Position numbers and translations under genes: made by a program
Notes under the pieces: generated by a model
Databases searched by the model: none
Seen by the model: the letters and a program-made list of their open reading frames with translations, nothing else
Told to the model about the DNA's origin: nothing
DNA from: Acidimicrobiales bacterium
Lineage (GTDB): Bacteria > Actinomycetota > Acidimicrobiia > Acidimicrobiales > Palsa-688
Reading direction: 5' to 3'
Assembly (NCBI GenBank): GCA_036378675.1
Contig: DASUWA010000013.1
Location: 176,503 to 240,502, forward strand
Length of the DNA stretch: 64,000 nucleotides
Shown: one piece after another, positions 32,671 to 40,357 of the stretch
Layout of the letters: every line of letters starts with the position of its first letter
How positions within the stretch are numbered: the first letter of the stretch is position 1

Positions 32671-32738
32671 GCCGGACTGAAGGTCTACTGAAAGCCGGAC
32701 TGAAGGGCTACGAAAGCCGGACTGAAGGTCTACCGAAA
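32671..32738. repeat. Three tandem copies of a 22-23 bp unit
   Basis: Units beginning GCCGGACTGAAGG run at 32671-32693, 32694-32715 and 32716-32738, with lengths 23, 22 and 23 and minor substitutions near the CTAC/CGAAA end. They are preceded by a CGGCCGGCCGGCC run (32661-32673). They fill the gap between the zinc-ribbon gene and the PPOX gene and end 36 bp before its start. Confidence 0.9.
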
Positions 32739-32774
32739 GAGGGTGTCCACCGCCCTACCGGACAGAATCGCGGG

Positions 32775-33221
32775 ATGGGAGGACTGGAGTGGAGGGAAGT
32801 GGCCGACCGGCTCAGCGCCGCGCACATCTACTGGGTGCACACGACCGGGCCCACCGGAGCGCCGAACGCGACACCGGTCTGGGGTGCCGGCCTGCAGGGG
32901 GTCTTCTACTTCTACACGCACAGCGGAACCGTGAAAGCGCGCAACCTCGAGAAGAACCCGCTCGTGGCCGTCCACCTGGAGAGCGGCGCCGATGTAGTGA
33001 TTGTCCGCGGCCGCTTCATTTATCTCGGCCGTCCCTCGCAGCATCCCGACATCGTGGAGCTGTTCGAGAAGAAGTACGACGGGCCCGAGGAGAGACCTTT
33101 CTTGCCATCCTCGGACCCCGTCTTCGATGTCCTTTACTCGCTGGAGCCGCGCCGAGCATTGACGTGGACGCTGCCGGATACAGAGGCCTCTACACGAACT
33201 TGGGACGCGTCGAGCCTGTAG
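32775..33221 (+). CDS. Pyridoxamine 5'-phosphate oxidase (PPOX) fold protein
   Basis: Flavin-binding split-barrel protein of 148 residues with WVHTTGPTGAPNATPVWGAG, FYFYTHSGTVKARNLEKNPLVAVHLE and DVVIVRGRFIYLG, the usual PPOX order. Relatives use FMN or F420 to oxidise or reduce small substrates or bind haem. It stands alone and converges with the TIGR03086 gene, whose end is 18 bp away. The substrate is unknown. Confidence 0.85.
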   Translation: MGGLEWREVADRLSAAHIYWVHTTGPTGAPNATPVWGAGLQGVFYFYTHSGTVKARNLEKNPLVAVHLESGADVVIVRGRFIYLGRPSQHPDIVELFEKKYDGPEERPFLPSSDPVFDVLYSLEPRRALTWTLPDTEASTRTWDASSL

Positions 33222-33239
33222 TGGTCGGCGACGGCTAGG

Positions 33240-33836
33240 TCACCCAAGTACTGGCCGTGGCGCACGGCCCGTGAACGCGGCTAGCCGTTCCCAATCGTTC
33301 GCATCCTTTGGGGGGTTGATCTCAGACCCAAAAGGCGACCCTTCCTCCATCATGTTGCGGTACTCGGGCTTGAGCATGCTCCGTGCACCGTCGAGCGCGC
33401 TCGGCGCAAGGGCGGGATCCAGCTTGGACAGCTGGCGGGTAGCGGCGGCGAGATCCCACGTGTGGGTGGCGAGCTCCGTCAGGAACATGTTCACCGCGGT
33501 ATAACCGTCGTAGATCTCCCCCCACGGCATCGTGATGCTGGCACCCAGCTTTTGGTCATCGCCCCATGCCGCCTCCGCCGCCTTGCCCGTCTGGCGGAGC
33601 TCCTCGGGGGCGTCGGCGAGCTCGATGTGAGGGAACTCGTCCCCGCCCACCGGGTCTCCCTGGGCAATCGACACTCCTCGATTGCCGGCGCCGACGACGT
33701 GGTCGATCAGCGAAGCTACGTCGTACTTGGCGCAGGGCGTGGGAAGCCGCAGCTGGGCCGGTTCAATCCCCGAAACCACTTCCGCGGCGTGTTCGTACGC
33801 CCGAATCAAATTTTGACGGTGGTCTGCAGCAGACAA
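33240..33836 (-). CDS. TIGR03086 family metal-binding protein (DinB-like)
   Basis: DinB/mycothiol-maleylpyruvate isomerase fold protein of 198 residues. It has LPTPCAKYDVASLIDHVVGAGN (first metal His), a later ELATHTWDLAAATRQ (second His) and AAFTGRAPRP at the end. The family binds a divalent metal and some members are mycothiol-dependent transferases. TTG 33836 is chosen because AAGGAGGA lies 4 nt before it; the frame is open a further 60 codons but without homology. It ends 18 bp after the convergent PPOX stop. Confidence 0.88.
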   Translation of the reverse strand: MSAADHRQNLIRAYEHAAEVVSGIEPAQLRLPTPCAKYDVASLIDHVVGAGNRGVSIAQGDPVGGDEFPHIELADAPEELRQTGKAAEAAWGDDQKLGASITMPWGEIYDGYTAVNMFLTELATHTWDLAAATRQLSKLDPALAPSALDGARSMLKPEYRNMMEEGSPFGSEINPPKDANDWERLAAFTGRAPRPVLG

Positions 33837-33881
33837 CGTTTCCTCCTTGAACTCATCGGACCTGAAAAGCATGAACCAGTT

Positions 33882-33906
33882 AGAGGACAGAATCCGTCCT
33901 CTTTTT
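33882..33906 (+). terminator. Hairpin with T run in the divergent gap
   Basis: AGAGGAC (33882-33888) pairs with GTCCTCT (33896-33902) around a 7-nt loop, and TTTT follows on the plus strand. It lies between divergent genes, so it would end only a plus-strand leader or antisense RNA, not a whole gene. Confidence 0.45.
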
Positions 33907-33985
33907 CCAAATCCTTTCAGGTCGGGAACGGCGGCGAAATCGCTTCTTGACTCTCCTGTTACGGGAGCCTCGATCCTTGGATTCT

Positions 33986-34008
33986 GAAATGGCTCCCGGA
34001 GCCATTTC
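33986..34008. promoter_or_regulatory. Perfect 23-bp palindrome upstream of a VOC gene
   Basis: GAAATGGCTCC (33986-33996) is exactly complementary to GGAGCCATTTC (33998-34008) around a single C. It ends 32 bp before the VOC start at 34041 and is a candidate operator for a dimeric repressor, or a stem in the leader. Confidence 0.5.
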
Positions 34009-34040
34009 GCCACCATCCACAGAAAGGAATTGGCAAGACC

Positions 34041-34403
34041 GTGAACTCTTCACTGCTCGGCATCAGCTACGACTGCTCTGACGCCACACGGGTGGCCGGC
34101 TTCTGGTCGGAGATTCTCGACCGGCCGGTCGACGCGGGCGCGACCCCCGACTTTGCCTCGATCGGCCTCGGCGAAGCGCTCTCGGGATCGACGGTCTGGA
34201 TGTTCCACCGGGTCCCGGAAAGCAAAGTCGCCAAGAACCGCGTGCACGTGGACCTTGTTTCCGATTCTCTCGACAAGGCGGTTGCCCACGCACTCGAGTG
34301 TGGCGCAAGCCGCGTCGGTGATTTCGACGAGGGCGGCTTTCAATGGACCACTCTTAACGATCCTGAAGGCAACGAGTTCGACATCGTGGCCGCTCCCAGG
34401 TAG
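34041..34403 (+). CDS. VOC family protein
   Basis: Glyoxalase/bleomycin-resistance fold protein of 120 residues, starting LLGISYDCSDATRVAGFWSEILDRPV and ending TTLNDPEGNEFDIVAAPR. It resembles the actinobacterial VOC set in which a His at the usual first ligand position is replaced, so metal binding is not assured. AAAGGA precedes GTG 34041 at a longer than usual distance. A palindrome lies upstream and a 10-bp hairpin follows the gene. Confidence 0.82.
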   Translation: MNSSLLGISYDCSDATRVAGFWSEILDRPVDAGATPDFASIGLGEALSGSTVWMFHRVPESKVAKNRVHVDLVSDSLDKAVAHALECGASRVGDFDEGGFQWTTLNDPEGNEFDIVAAPR

Positions 34404-34430
34404 CGGTCGGGCGTTTCGGTGGCGCCAGGC

Positions 34431-34457
34431 ACCGGAGGCCTGGCGCCGGGCTCGCCG
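34431..34457. terminator. 10-bp hairpin after the VOC gene
   Basis: GGCGCCAGGC (34431-34440) pairs exactly with 34448-34457 around ACCGGAG. It starts 27 bp after the VOC stop and has no T run. It may act as a terminator separating the VOC gene from the next. Confidence 0.5.
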
Positions 34458-34505
34458 GGATTTTCGCCGCGGCGTCCGTCGGGAGTGGTGCTAAGAAGTT
34501 TGGCG

Positions 34506-35318
34506 ATGAGCGAATCTGTAGAAAAGCACGTCGCCGAGGTCAGGACCCGAGGGTGGACCGTACTGGAGGATGCCATCGAACCAGGCCTGGTTGACGCCTT
34601 GGCAGAGGACCTCGATCGGTTGGAGCGCGACCTGGACGTCCAGCCGTCCGACAACTCGTTCGAGGGACGGAGCACCTTGAGGGTCTACAACCTTCTGGCG
34701 AGAGGTGAGGTGTGGTGGCAAGTGCCGGTGCATCCGGCGGTGCTGCCGGTGGTGGAAGGAGTCCTTGACAACGGTTGTCTCATCTCGTCGCTCTCTTCCA
34801 TCAACATCGGGTCCGGGCAGACCGCGCAACCCATCCACGCAGACGATCAGCTGATCCCTCTCCCGAAGCCTCATCCTGCGACGGTGTGCAACACGATGTG
34901 GGCGCTCACCGACTTCACCGAGCCCAACGGAGCGACCCGGGTTATCTCGGGAACCCACCTCGCCGACGACTCGCCCGTGTACGGACAGCACTACGACTCC
35001 GAGCCAGCGGTGATGAAACGGGGGAGCGTCTTGGTCTGGCACGGGAGCCTCTGGCACGGAGGGGGTGCCAACCAGACCGATCGGAAGCGGGTCGGGATCG
35101 CGATGAACTACTGCGCCGGTTTCATCCGGCAGCAGGAGAACCAGCAGTTAGGCGTCCCGGTGGAGATGGTCAGGCGGATGCCCCGCCGGCTCCAGGAGCT
35201 GGTCGGGTACAGCATCTACAACGGCCTGATCGGACACATTGACAAGCAGAGCCCCCGGTCTGTGCTCCTCAAACCCGAGACCGAAAAGAGCCAGATGATC
35301 TGGGACCAGGTCGGCTGA
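34506..35318 (+). CDS. Phytanoyl-CoA dioxygenase family protein (PhyH)
   Basis: Fe(II)/2-oxoglutarate-dependent oxygenase of 270 residues. The iron ligands are His111 and Asp113 (motif IHADDQ) and His184 (LWHGGGANQT), and Arg193 or Arg195 would bind 2-oxoglutarate. Family members hydroxylate branched fatty acyl-CoA, ectoine precursors or antibiotic intermediates; the substrate here is unknown. The start at ATG 34506 matches the first conserved segment (HVAEVRTRGWTVLEDAI). It converges with the TetR gene at 35322. Confidence 0.9.
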   Translation: MSESVEKHVAEVRTRGWTVLEDAIEPGLVDALAEDLDRLERDLDVQPSDNSFEGRSTLRVYNLLARGEVWWQVPVHPAVLPVVEGVLDNGCLISSLSSINIGSGQTAQPIHADDQLIPLPKPHPATVCNTMWALTDFTEPNGATRVISGTHLADDSPVYGQHYDSEPAVMKRGSVLVWHGSLWHGGGANQTDRKRVGIAMNYCAGFIRQQENQQLGVPVEMVRRMPRRLQELVGYSIYNGLIGHIDKQSPRSVLLKPETEKSQMIWDQVG

Positions 35319-35321
35319 GAA

Positions 35322-35918
35322 TCAGGCGGTCGGAGTGTGCAGTCCGTCCAGGATCATGTTGAGCAGCCGGCCGCCTTGGTCGGCCTCGAGGGTGCCGTTC
35401 ATGCACATCGGGGACACCAGCTGCATGAGATCCTCCCCATTGATGTCGGTCCGGGCAACACCCGCCTCTTGGGCGCGCTTCACGACGCGCTCGCAAGCGG
35501 CAATAATCCGCTCGCGCGAGGCCGGCTTCAGATCCGGATTCTTTTCGAACGCCTCGTGCAGCTCGTTGAGGAACGTTCGCTTGGCGCGCCCGTAGTCGAC
35601 ATAAGCGCGTAACCACGCTTCGAGGGCCTCCCACGGCTCGAGCTCCGTCATCCCCCGATCGGCAGAGCCAACCAGGGTGTCGACGTCGTCGCGATAAACG
35701 GCTTCGACGATGTCGATCCGCCTGGGGAAATGTCGGTATAGGGTCCCGACCCCGACTGCGGCCTGCTTGGCGATCGATTCCATGGATGCGCCGCCGCCCT
35801 GGTCGGCGAACACCTTGCGGGCCGCGTCGACCAGGCGCTCGTAGTTCCGGCGGGCATCGGCACGAAGGGGGCGGTCGCTGACGCTGCCTTCCGCCTGATT
35901 GTCGTGCTCGCCGGCCAT
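35322..35918 (-). CDS. TetR/AcrR family regulator
   Basis: Repressor of 198 residues with an N-terminal helix-turn-helix (about residues 33-67: AARKVFADQGGGASMESIAKQAAVGVGTLYRHF) and a TetR C-terminal domain ending MCMNGTLEADQGGRLLNMILDGL. GGGGAGG upstream supports ATG 35918. It is divergent from the DHA2 exporter at 36046, and two similar operator-like repeats lie between them, which makes local repression of the exporter the likely role. Confidence 0.92.
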   Translation of the reverse strand: MAGEHDNQAEGSVSDRPLRADARRNYERLVDAARKVFADQGGGASMESIAKQAAVGVGTLYRHFPRRIDIVEAVYRDDVDTLVGSADRGMTELEPWEALEAWLRAYVDYGRAKRTFLNELHEAFEKNPDLKPASRERIIAACERVVKRAQEAGVARTDINGEDLMQLVSPMCMNGTLEADQGGRLLNMILDGLHTPTA

Positions 35919-35960
35919 CGCCGAAATACCTCCCCTCGAAACGCTGTTGTCCAAAAGGAC

Positions 35961-36009
35961 TTGCTAAGCGGAGGCACCCTCCGTATACTAAGTGGAGGAA
36001 GCTTCCGCT
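35961..36009 (+). promoter_or_regulatory. Promoter and two operator copies of the TetR/DHA2 pair
   Basis: TTGCTA (35961-35966) and TATACT (35984-35989) with 17-bp spacing form a promoter toward the exporter. Two 21-bp boxes sharing TAAG-Y-GGAGG and TCCG lie at 35965-35985 and 35989-36009, 24 bp apart. The first contains CGGAGG-CAC-CCTCCG, a 6-bp inverted repeat. One box covers the -35 to -10 spacer, the other the start region. Confidence 0.7.
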
Positions 36010-36045
36010 TTGCCTCTCAGGATACCAGCGGAAAGGTCGTAGTCA

Positions 36046-37539
36046 ATGGTCCAGCTGTTAAGTCCCCGGCGCCGCCCGGACGGGTGGCGCCCGAATCCTT
36101 CGGTGGTCCTCGCCGTCATCCTCACCGCCCAGATGATGGTCGTGCTTGACGCGACTATCGTCAACGTCGCTTTACCCCATATACAGCGCAGCCTCGGTTT
36201 CTCGAGCTCAGCGTTGTCGTGGGTGCTGAACGCATACGTCTTGACCTTCGGAGGGCTCCTGCTGCTGGGTGCACGCGCGGGCGACCTCCTCGGCCGTCGC
36301 CGGACTTTCATCACCGGCATCGCGCTCTTTTCGGTGAGCTCGCTAGTGGGAGGTCTGGCCACCTCGGGGTGGTTGCTGCTCGCCGCCCGCGCGGCCCAGG
36401 GCGTCGGAGGTGCTCTTGCCGCTCCAGCTGCGCTCGCCCTGCTAACGGTCGTCTTCCCAGAGGGGCCTCAACGGGTCAAGGCGATCGGGCTCTTCACCAC
36501 CGTTTCAGCCGCTGGCGCGGCCACGGGTTTGGTCGCTGGCGGCCTGCTCACCGAGTGGGCGTCGTGGCGGTGGGTCATGTTCGTGAACGTCCCGATCGGC
36601 TTGGCGGTCATTGCCACCGGTCTGTGGGTTCTGACCGAGACCGATCGCCGTCGCGGACGGTTCGACCTCGCCGGTGCGATCACTTCCACCGCAGGAATGA
36701 CCGGAATCGTTCTCGGCCTGGTCGAGGCCGGCACATCCGGCTGGAGCTCGCCCATCACGGTCGGCTCGCTCGCGATCGGTGTCGCTCTCGTGTCGCTTTT
36801 CATCAGGATCGAAAGAAACGCCGAGGAGCCGATCCTTCCGCTTCGGATCCTGGCCGATCCGACCCGCGCGTCCGCTAACGCAGCCCGCGGCCTCGGCTAC
36901 GCGGGGATGTACGGCATGATCTTCTTCCTCACCCAGTTCCTGCAGGACGTCCAGCATCATTCGGCGCTGGTCACCGGGCTCGGTTTCCTGCCGGCTCCGG
37001 CGTCGGTGTTCCTGTCGTCGCAGCTGACCAGCAAGGTGTTGGTCAGGCGGGTACAACCGAAGGTCCTGATGCTTTCAGGCTCGCTTCTTTCGGCGCTCGG
37101 GCTGATTCTGCTGACACAACTGCACGCCGGCACTCCCTACATTCAGCTGCTGCCGAGCTTCATCCTCACCGGGTGGGGTATGGGCCTGTCGTTCGTCAGC
37201 CTCACTACTGCCGGTTTGCACGGGGTCGAGCCCGCGGATGCCGGTGCTGCGTCGGGTGTCATCAACGTTGCGCAGCAGGTCGGTGCGGCGCTGGGGCTCG
37301 CCGTGCTGGTCTCGATATTTGACGGTGTCACAAGCGCCGGCAAGTCCGGAGGATTGGCACAAGCGGGAGTGCATTCAGTAGCCACGGCGTCGCTCATCCA
37401 CGGGCTTGACTTCACCCTCGGCATCGCTGCTGCATTCGCGGTCGCTGCGCTGGTGGTCGTCGCCGGGTTCGTTCGTACCGGCCCACCCGAGAGGGTGCCG
37501 CTTCCCGAGCCGGAGCTCGAGATGGTGGAGGCAGCTTAA
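36046..37539 (+). CDS. DHA2-family MFS exporter (EmrB/QacA-like)
   Basis: Drug exporter of 497 residues with 14 predicted helices. MMVVLDATIVNVALPHIQRSLGF is the D1 motif, GARAGDLLGRRRTF motif A and LVAGGLLTEWASWRWVMFVNVPIG the antiporter segment. Its promoter region carries two TetR-type boxes, and the TetR gene lies divergent on the left, so expression is probably induced by a substrate of the pump. AAAGG precedes the ATG. A VOC gene follows after 82 bp. Confidence 0.94.
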   Translation: MVQLLSPRRRPDGWRPNPSVVLAVILTAQMMVVLDATIVNVALPHIQRSLGFSSSALSWVLNAYVLTFGGLLLLGARAGDLLGRRRTFITGIALFSVSSLVGGLATSGWLLLAARAAQGVGGALAAPAALALLTVVFPEGPQRVKAIGLFTTVSAAGAATGLVAGGLLTEWASWRWVMFVNVPIGLAVIATGLWVLTETDRRRGRFDLAGAITSTAGMTGIVLGLVEAGTSGWSSPITVGSLAIGVALVSLFIRIERNAEEPILPLRILADPTRASANAARGLGYAGMYGMIFFLTQFLQDVQHHSALVTGLGFLPAPASVFLSSQLTSKVLVRRVQPKVLMLSGSLLSALGLILLTQLHAGTPYIQLLPSFILTGWGMGLSFVSLTTAGLHGVEPADAGAASGVINVAQQVGAALGLAVLVSIFDGVTSAGKSGGLAQAGVHSVATASLIHGLDFTLGIAAAFAVAALVVVAGFVRTGPPERVPLPEPELEMVEAA

Positions 37540-37621
37540 GGGGAGGGGCGACCCTTGCGTTGCCGCCGCAGCCGGTCCAGAGTGGAGCGCGAATGCTCTT
37601 CCGACCGATAAGGAGAAAAAA

Positions 37622-38371
37622 ATGCCGGATGTATCGCGGTACGAGCACGGCGTTCCAAGCTGGGTCGACATCGGGTTACCCGATCTCGCTGCGGGTGTTC
37701 GGTTCTACAAGGACCTGTTCGGCTGGGATGCCCAGGACATGGGTGAGGAAACCGGCCATTACACCATCGCCTCCAAGAACGGAAAACAGGTCGCCGCTCT
37801 GAGCACCGCCCAAGACCCCGGACCGCCGAGATGGACCACCTACATCAACGTCGACGACGTCGATGACGTGGTCAAGAAGGCGGAGTCCGCCGGGGGGAAC
37901 GTAATCGTCGCTCCGATGGACGTCATGTCCGCCGGACGCATGGCGATATTCGCCGACACGACCGGCGCGGTGATAGCGGTGTGGCAACCCCGTGACCACA
38001 AAGGGGCAGAACTGGTCAACGAGCCGGGTGCCTTCACGTGGAGCGAACTGTCGACGTCTGACCCCGCCAAGTCGAAGGCGTTCTACTCAGAGGTGTTCGC
38101 CTGGACGTGGGGAGGCAGTGACGAGTACGCCGAAGCTCAGGTGAGCGGCCGGACCATCGGCGGCGTAATGCCCCGGTCGCCCGAAATCCCCGCCGAGGTT
38201 CCGGACAACTGGCTCGTCTACTTCGGTTCGGAAGATGTTGACTCTCAGGCCAAGAAAGCCTCGGGGATGGGGGCAACTGTCCTGGTTGAACCGACCGACA
38301 TCCCTAATACCGGAAGATTCGCGGTTCTTCTGGATCCGCAGGGAGCTGCTTTCGCTCTCTTCAAGGGTTAG
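37622..38371 (+). CDS. Two-domain VOC family protein
   Basis: Protein of 249 residues made of two glyoxalase-like repeats. The first spans about residues 10-120 (VPSWVDIGLPDLAAGVRFYKDLFGW) and the second about 130-249 (TWSELSTSDPAKSKAFYSEVFAW ... ILLDPQGAAFALFKG). AAGGAGA before ATG 37622 decides the start. Such proteins are often called hydroxylases by homology to CFP-30B, but no activity is proven. It lies downstream of the exporter gene and ends in a convergent hairpin shared with the small gene to the right. Confidence 0.88.
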   Translation: MPDVSRYEHGVPSWVDIGLPDLAAGVRFYKDLFGWDAQDMGEETGHYTIASKNGKQVAALSTAQDPGPPRWTTYINVDDVDDVVKKAESAGGNVIVAPMDVMSAGRMAIFADTTGAVIAVWQPRDHKGAELVNEPGAFTWSELSTSDPAKSKAFYSEVFAWTWGGSDEYAEAQVSGRTIGGVMPRSPEIPAEVPDNWLVYFGSEDVDSQAKKASGMGATVLVEPTDIPNTGRFAVLLDPQGAAFALFKG

Positions 38372-38392
38372 CCACAGACTGGAAGCGAAGGC

Positions 38393-38420
38393 TAGGTCGG
38401 CGAAACTTCTCGCCGACCTA
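38393..38420. terminator. 11-bp perfect hairpin between convergent genes
   Basis: TAGGTCGGCGA (38393-38403) and TCGCCGACCTA (38410-38420) flank a 6-nt loop. It sits 21 bp after the VOC stop and 14 bp before the end of the opposing gene, so it can serve both strands as a terminator. Confidence 0.7.
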
Positions 38421-38433
38421 CGCCTCGCCCGAT

Positions 38434-38742
38434 CTAAGCCTTCGCGGACTTCTTGATCGCCCTACGGCGGGTGCCCGACGTGCGAGTCCTCGAACTGCTG
38501 GTGGATCTGGTGCTTCGACGGCGAGTGGTCACCGTGCTTGGAGCCGTCTCACGACCAGGAAGCGTCTGATCGTCAACGGCAACGCCCTCACCTAGGAGTC
38601 CCTTGAGAGCCCGGAGCGTCGCACCTTTTCCTCTCGGTTCGCTGAACACTTTCGACGTGAGCAAGGGTGTTCCACTCGACCCGATGAGGGTGATTTTGCT
38701 ACCACCTTTGGTTTCTGTAACTACGAGCTTCGGTTCTGCCAC
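38434..38742 (-). CDS. Small protein with basic Ser/Arg-rich tail, unknown function
   Basis: Protein of 102 residues. The first 60 form a compact-looking segment (VVTETKGGSKITLIGSSGTP, SKVFSEPRGKGATLRALKGLLG) followed by a low-complexity basic tail of about 40 residues (RRRSTRSTSSSRTRTS, ending KKSAKA). The tail resembles histone-H1-like or nucleoid-associated proteins of actinobacteria and would bind nucleic acid. I do not recognise the family. TAGGAG lies before GTG 38742. It converges with the VOC gene. Confidence 0.7.
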   Translation of the reverse strand: MAEPKLVVTETKGGSKITLIGSSGTPLLTSKVFSEPRGKGATLRALKGLLGEGVAVDDQTLPGRETAPSTVTTRRRSTRSTSSSRTRTSGTRRRAIKKSAKA

Positions 38743-38998
38743 GTAAGACTCCTAGATGCGGGGGAAGTTGGCGATCAACAGTGTAGAGCGAAGTTCCTTG
38801 AAATAAGCAATCGCGCATCGATCGCGCGCGTCGTTATCGCGCGCTGGTGTCGTTTTGATCGCTTGTCGATCGTGAACTTCGTGATGAGACTCGGTGTGAT
38901 CGGTTCGTACGTTTCGATGAACGGGGCTTGGCTACCGAAACCTGTCCGTTCGTATGGAGATGTCCTCATGACCGCGCCAGGTCGGTAGCGTCGCTCGA
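38743..38998. other. Divergent intergenic region, GATC-rich and locally AT-richer
   Basis: No gene is supported here. It contains five GATC sites within about 150 bp, repeated ATCGCGCG runs near 38813-38850, and the leaderless box of the SnoaL-like gene at its right end. Confidence 0.5.
38986..38991 (+). promoter_or_regulatory. Leaderless -10 box (TAGCGT) of the SnoaL-like gene
   Basis: TAGCGT is 7 nt before GTG 38999 and favours this start over the in-frame ATGs at 39011 and 39023. Confidence 0.4.
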
Positions 38999-39439
38999 GT
39001 GCTTCGAGAAATGGGGGTATTCATGGAGACTTCTGACGAAATCCGGACCGCGCTGGAATCTCTGATCGAAACGTTCGGGTCCCCCGCCATGGGCAAGTCC
39101 TTCCTGGAGACGATCTCGACTGAGCCTGGAACACTCGTGATCGGTACCGACCCTGACGAGTGGTGGGACGACCTAGATCGCATCAAGGCGGTGATGACCG
39201 CGCAAAGCGACGAACTTCAGGGGATGTCCGTCAAGCTCGAGCATGCCGAAGGATGGGTCGAACGCGACGTCGGGTGGGGAGCCGGCAAGATGCAGATCGC
39301 GCTCCCAGGCGAAACCCCGGTCACGACGCGGATCACCGCAGTCTTCACGCGGAGGCCGGACGGCTGGAAGATGGCTCAGGCTCACGCTTCTATGGGGGTC
39401 AGCAACAAGGAAGCGCTCGGCAAGGACCTCACGACCTGA
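38999..39439 (+). CDS. SnoaL-like (NTF2 fold) protein
   Basis: Protein of 146 residues resembling the SnoaL-like/DUF4440 branch of the NTF2 superfamily: a helical N-terminus (METSDEIRTALESLIETFG) and a cone-shaped beta-barrel with VIGTDPDEWWDDLD and RITAVFTRRPDGWKMAQAHASMG. Members isomerise, cyclise or bind small ligands; none can be assigned. The start could also be ATG 39023 (138 residues), which has a GGGGG tract 4 nt upstream. Confidence 0.8.
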   Translation: MLREMGVFMETSDEIRTALESLIETFGSPAMGKSFLETISTEPGTLVIGTDPDEWWDDLDRIKAVMTAQSDELQGMSVKLEHAEGWVERDVGWGAGKMQIALPGETPVTTRITAVFTRRPDGWKMAQAHASMGVSNKEALGKDLTT

Positions 39440-39470
39440 ATTCGCCGGCGACCCCCTCGCGCCGCGAGGT

Positions 39471-39665
39471 TCAGGCCGGCGAAGGCACCTCGTCCTTCAG
39501 GTGCTCCTTCAGCCAGGCCCGCACCTCTTCGGTGTCCTGGTGCCCGTGCATATCGACGGCGTGCTGCAACGCCGCTCTCATTACCTCGTCCTCTTCCCCC
39601 GCGATGGTCAGCGTGCATCCGCTCTCGCTGGGGAAGTCCCTACAGTCGGCTACCTTCCTCGGCAT
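39471..39665 (-). CDS. DUF1059 small protein
   Basis: Protein of 64 residues with MPRKVADCRDF, CTLTIAGEEDEVMRAALQHAVDMHGHQD and WLKEHLKDE, the DUF1059 pattern with two conserved Cys residues and several His. Function is unknown; members are common in actinobacteria. TAGGAGGG 5 nt before ATG 39665 is a strong start signal, so the much longer open frame upstream is not coding. It is convergent with the SnoaL-like gene, 31 bp away. Confidence 0.88.
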   Translation of the reverse strand: MPRKVADCRDFPSESGCTLTIAGEEDEVMRAALQHAVDMHGHQDTEEVRAWLKEHLKDEVPSPA

Positions 39666-39766
39666 GTTCCCTCCTACATAGGACTGGCGCGAGGGTAGGC
39701 CCCGCCCGGTCGAACGCCCGAGAAAAATCTCCGACCGTTCAGTCCCGTTCCGGCAATGCTTATGAG

Positions 39767-40357
39767 ATGGCACACATCGGAAGTGCGGACTTGGCAGCCG
39801 GGCTGGATCACATCCGGCTGTCACCTGCCGACGTCGGGACGGTCGAGCTGATCGTGTGCCGCCCGGCAGTCGACGAACGGCAGGTCCTTGGGCAGGGCAC
39901 CCTGGATCTGAAGTTGGGACTCGTCGGTGACAACTGGAGCGTAAAGCCGACGACCTCCACACCGGACGAATCGCCAAACCCGGACGGTCAGCTGACTCTC
40001 ATGAACTCGCGGGCTATCGCGCTCATCGCCGGCCACCCGGACCGCTGGGCCCTCGCCGGCGACCAGTTGTACGTCGACTTCGACCTCAGCGAGGTCTCAC
40101 TCCCGGCCGGGACTCGGCTGTCGATCGGGGACGCGGTGATCGAGATCACTCCTAAGCCGCACCGGGGTTGCGCCAAGTTCTCCGCTCGGTTCGGGCGGGA
40201 CGCTCTGCGTTTCGTCAATACCGGCCCTGGGATCGAACTCAACCTGCGAGGTCGCAACGCCCGAGTGATCACCGCCGGCACGGTGCGGCCCGGCGAAACA
40301 CTGAGGCGAGTGCCGACAGCCGGTCTCGATCAGGTCAGGGACCGTAATCAGGCGTAG
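39767..40357 (+). CDS. MOSC domain protein
   Basis: Protein of 196 residues with a MOSC (molybdenum cofactor sulfurase C-terminal) domain. The conserved Cys is in PHRGCAKFSARFGRDALRFVN at about residue 140, where sulfur or the molybdenum cofactor would be held. Related proteins (YiiM-like, mARC) reduce N-hydroxylated bases or act in cofactor maturation. It is shorter than YiiM (224 residues) and no partner genes are next to it. It ends in a 23-bp overlap with the convergent VOC gene. Confidence 0.88.
   Translation: MAHIGSADLAAGLDHIRLSPADVGTVELIVCRPAVDERQVLGQGTLDLKLGLVGDNWSVKPTTSTPDESPNPDGQLTLMNSRAIALIAGHPDRWALAGDQLYVDFDLSEVSLPAGTRLSIGDAVIEITPKPHRGCAKFSARFGRDALRFVNTGPGIELNLRGRNARVITAGTVRPGETLRRVPTAGLDQVRDRNQA

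Noticed and set aside
38743..38998. GATC-rich stretch as a replication origin
   Set aside because: No DnaA boxes or origin genes are nearby, and GATC clustering is not a known origin signal in actinobacteria.
39666..39977. Extension of the DUF1059 frame to 168 codons
   Set aside because: A strong ribosome site before ATG 39665 and the family length of about 60-70 residues argue against it.
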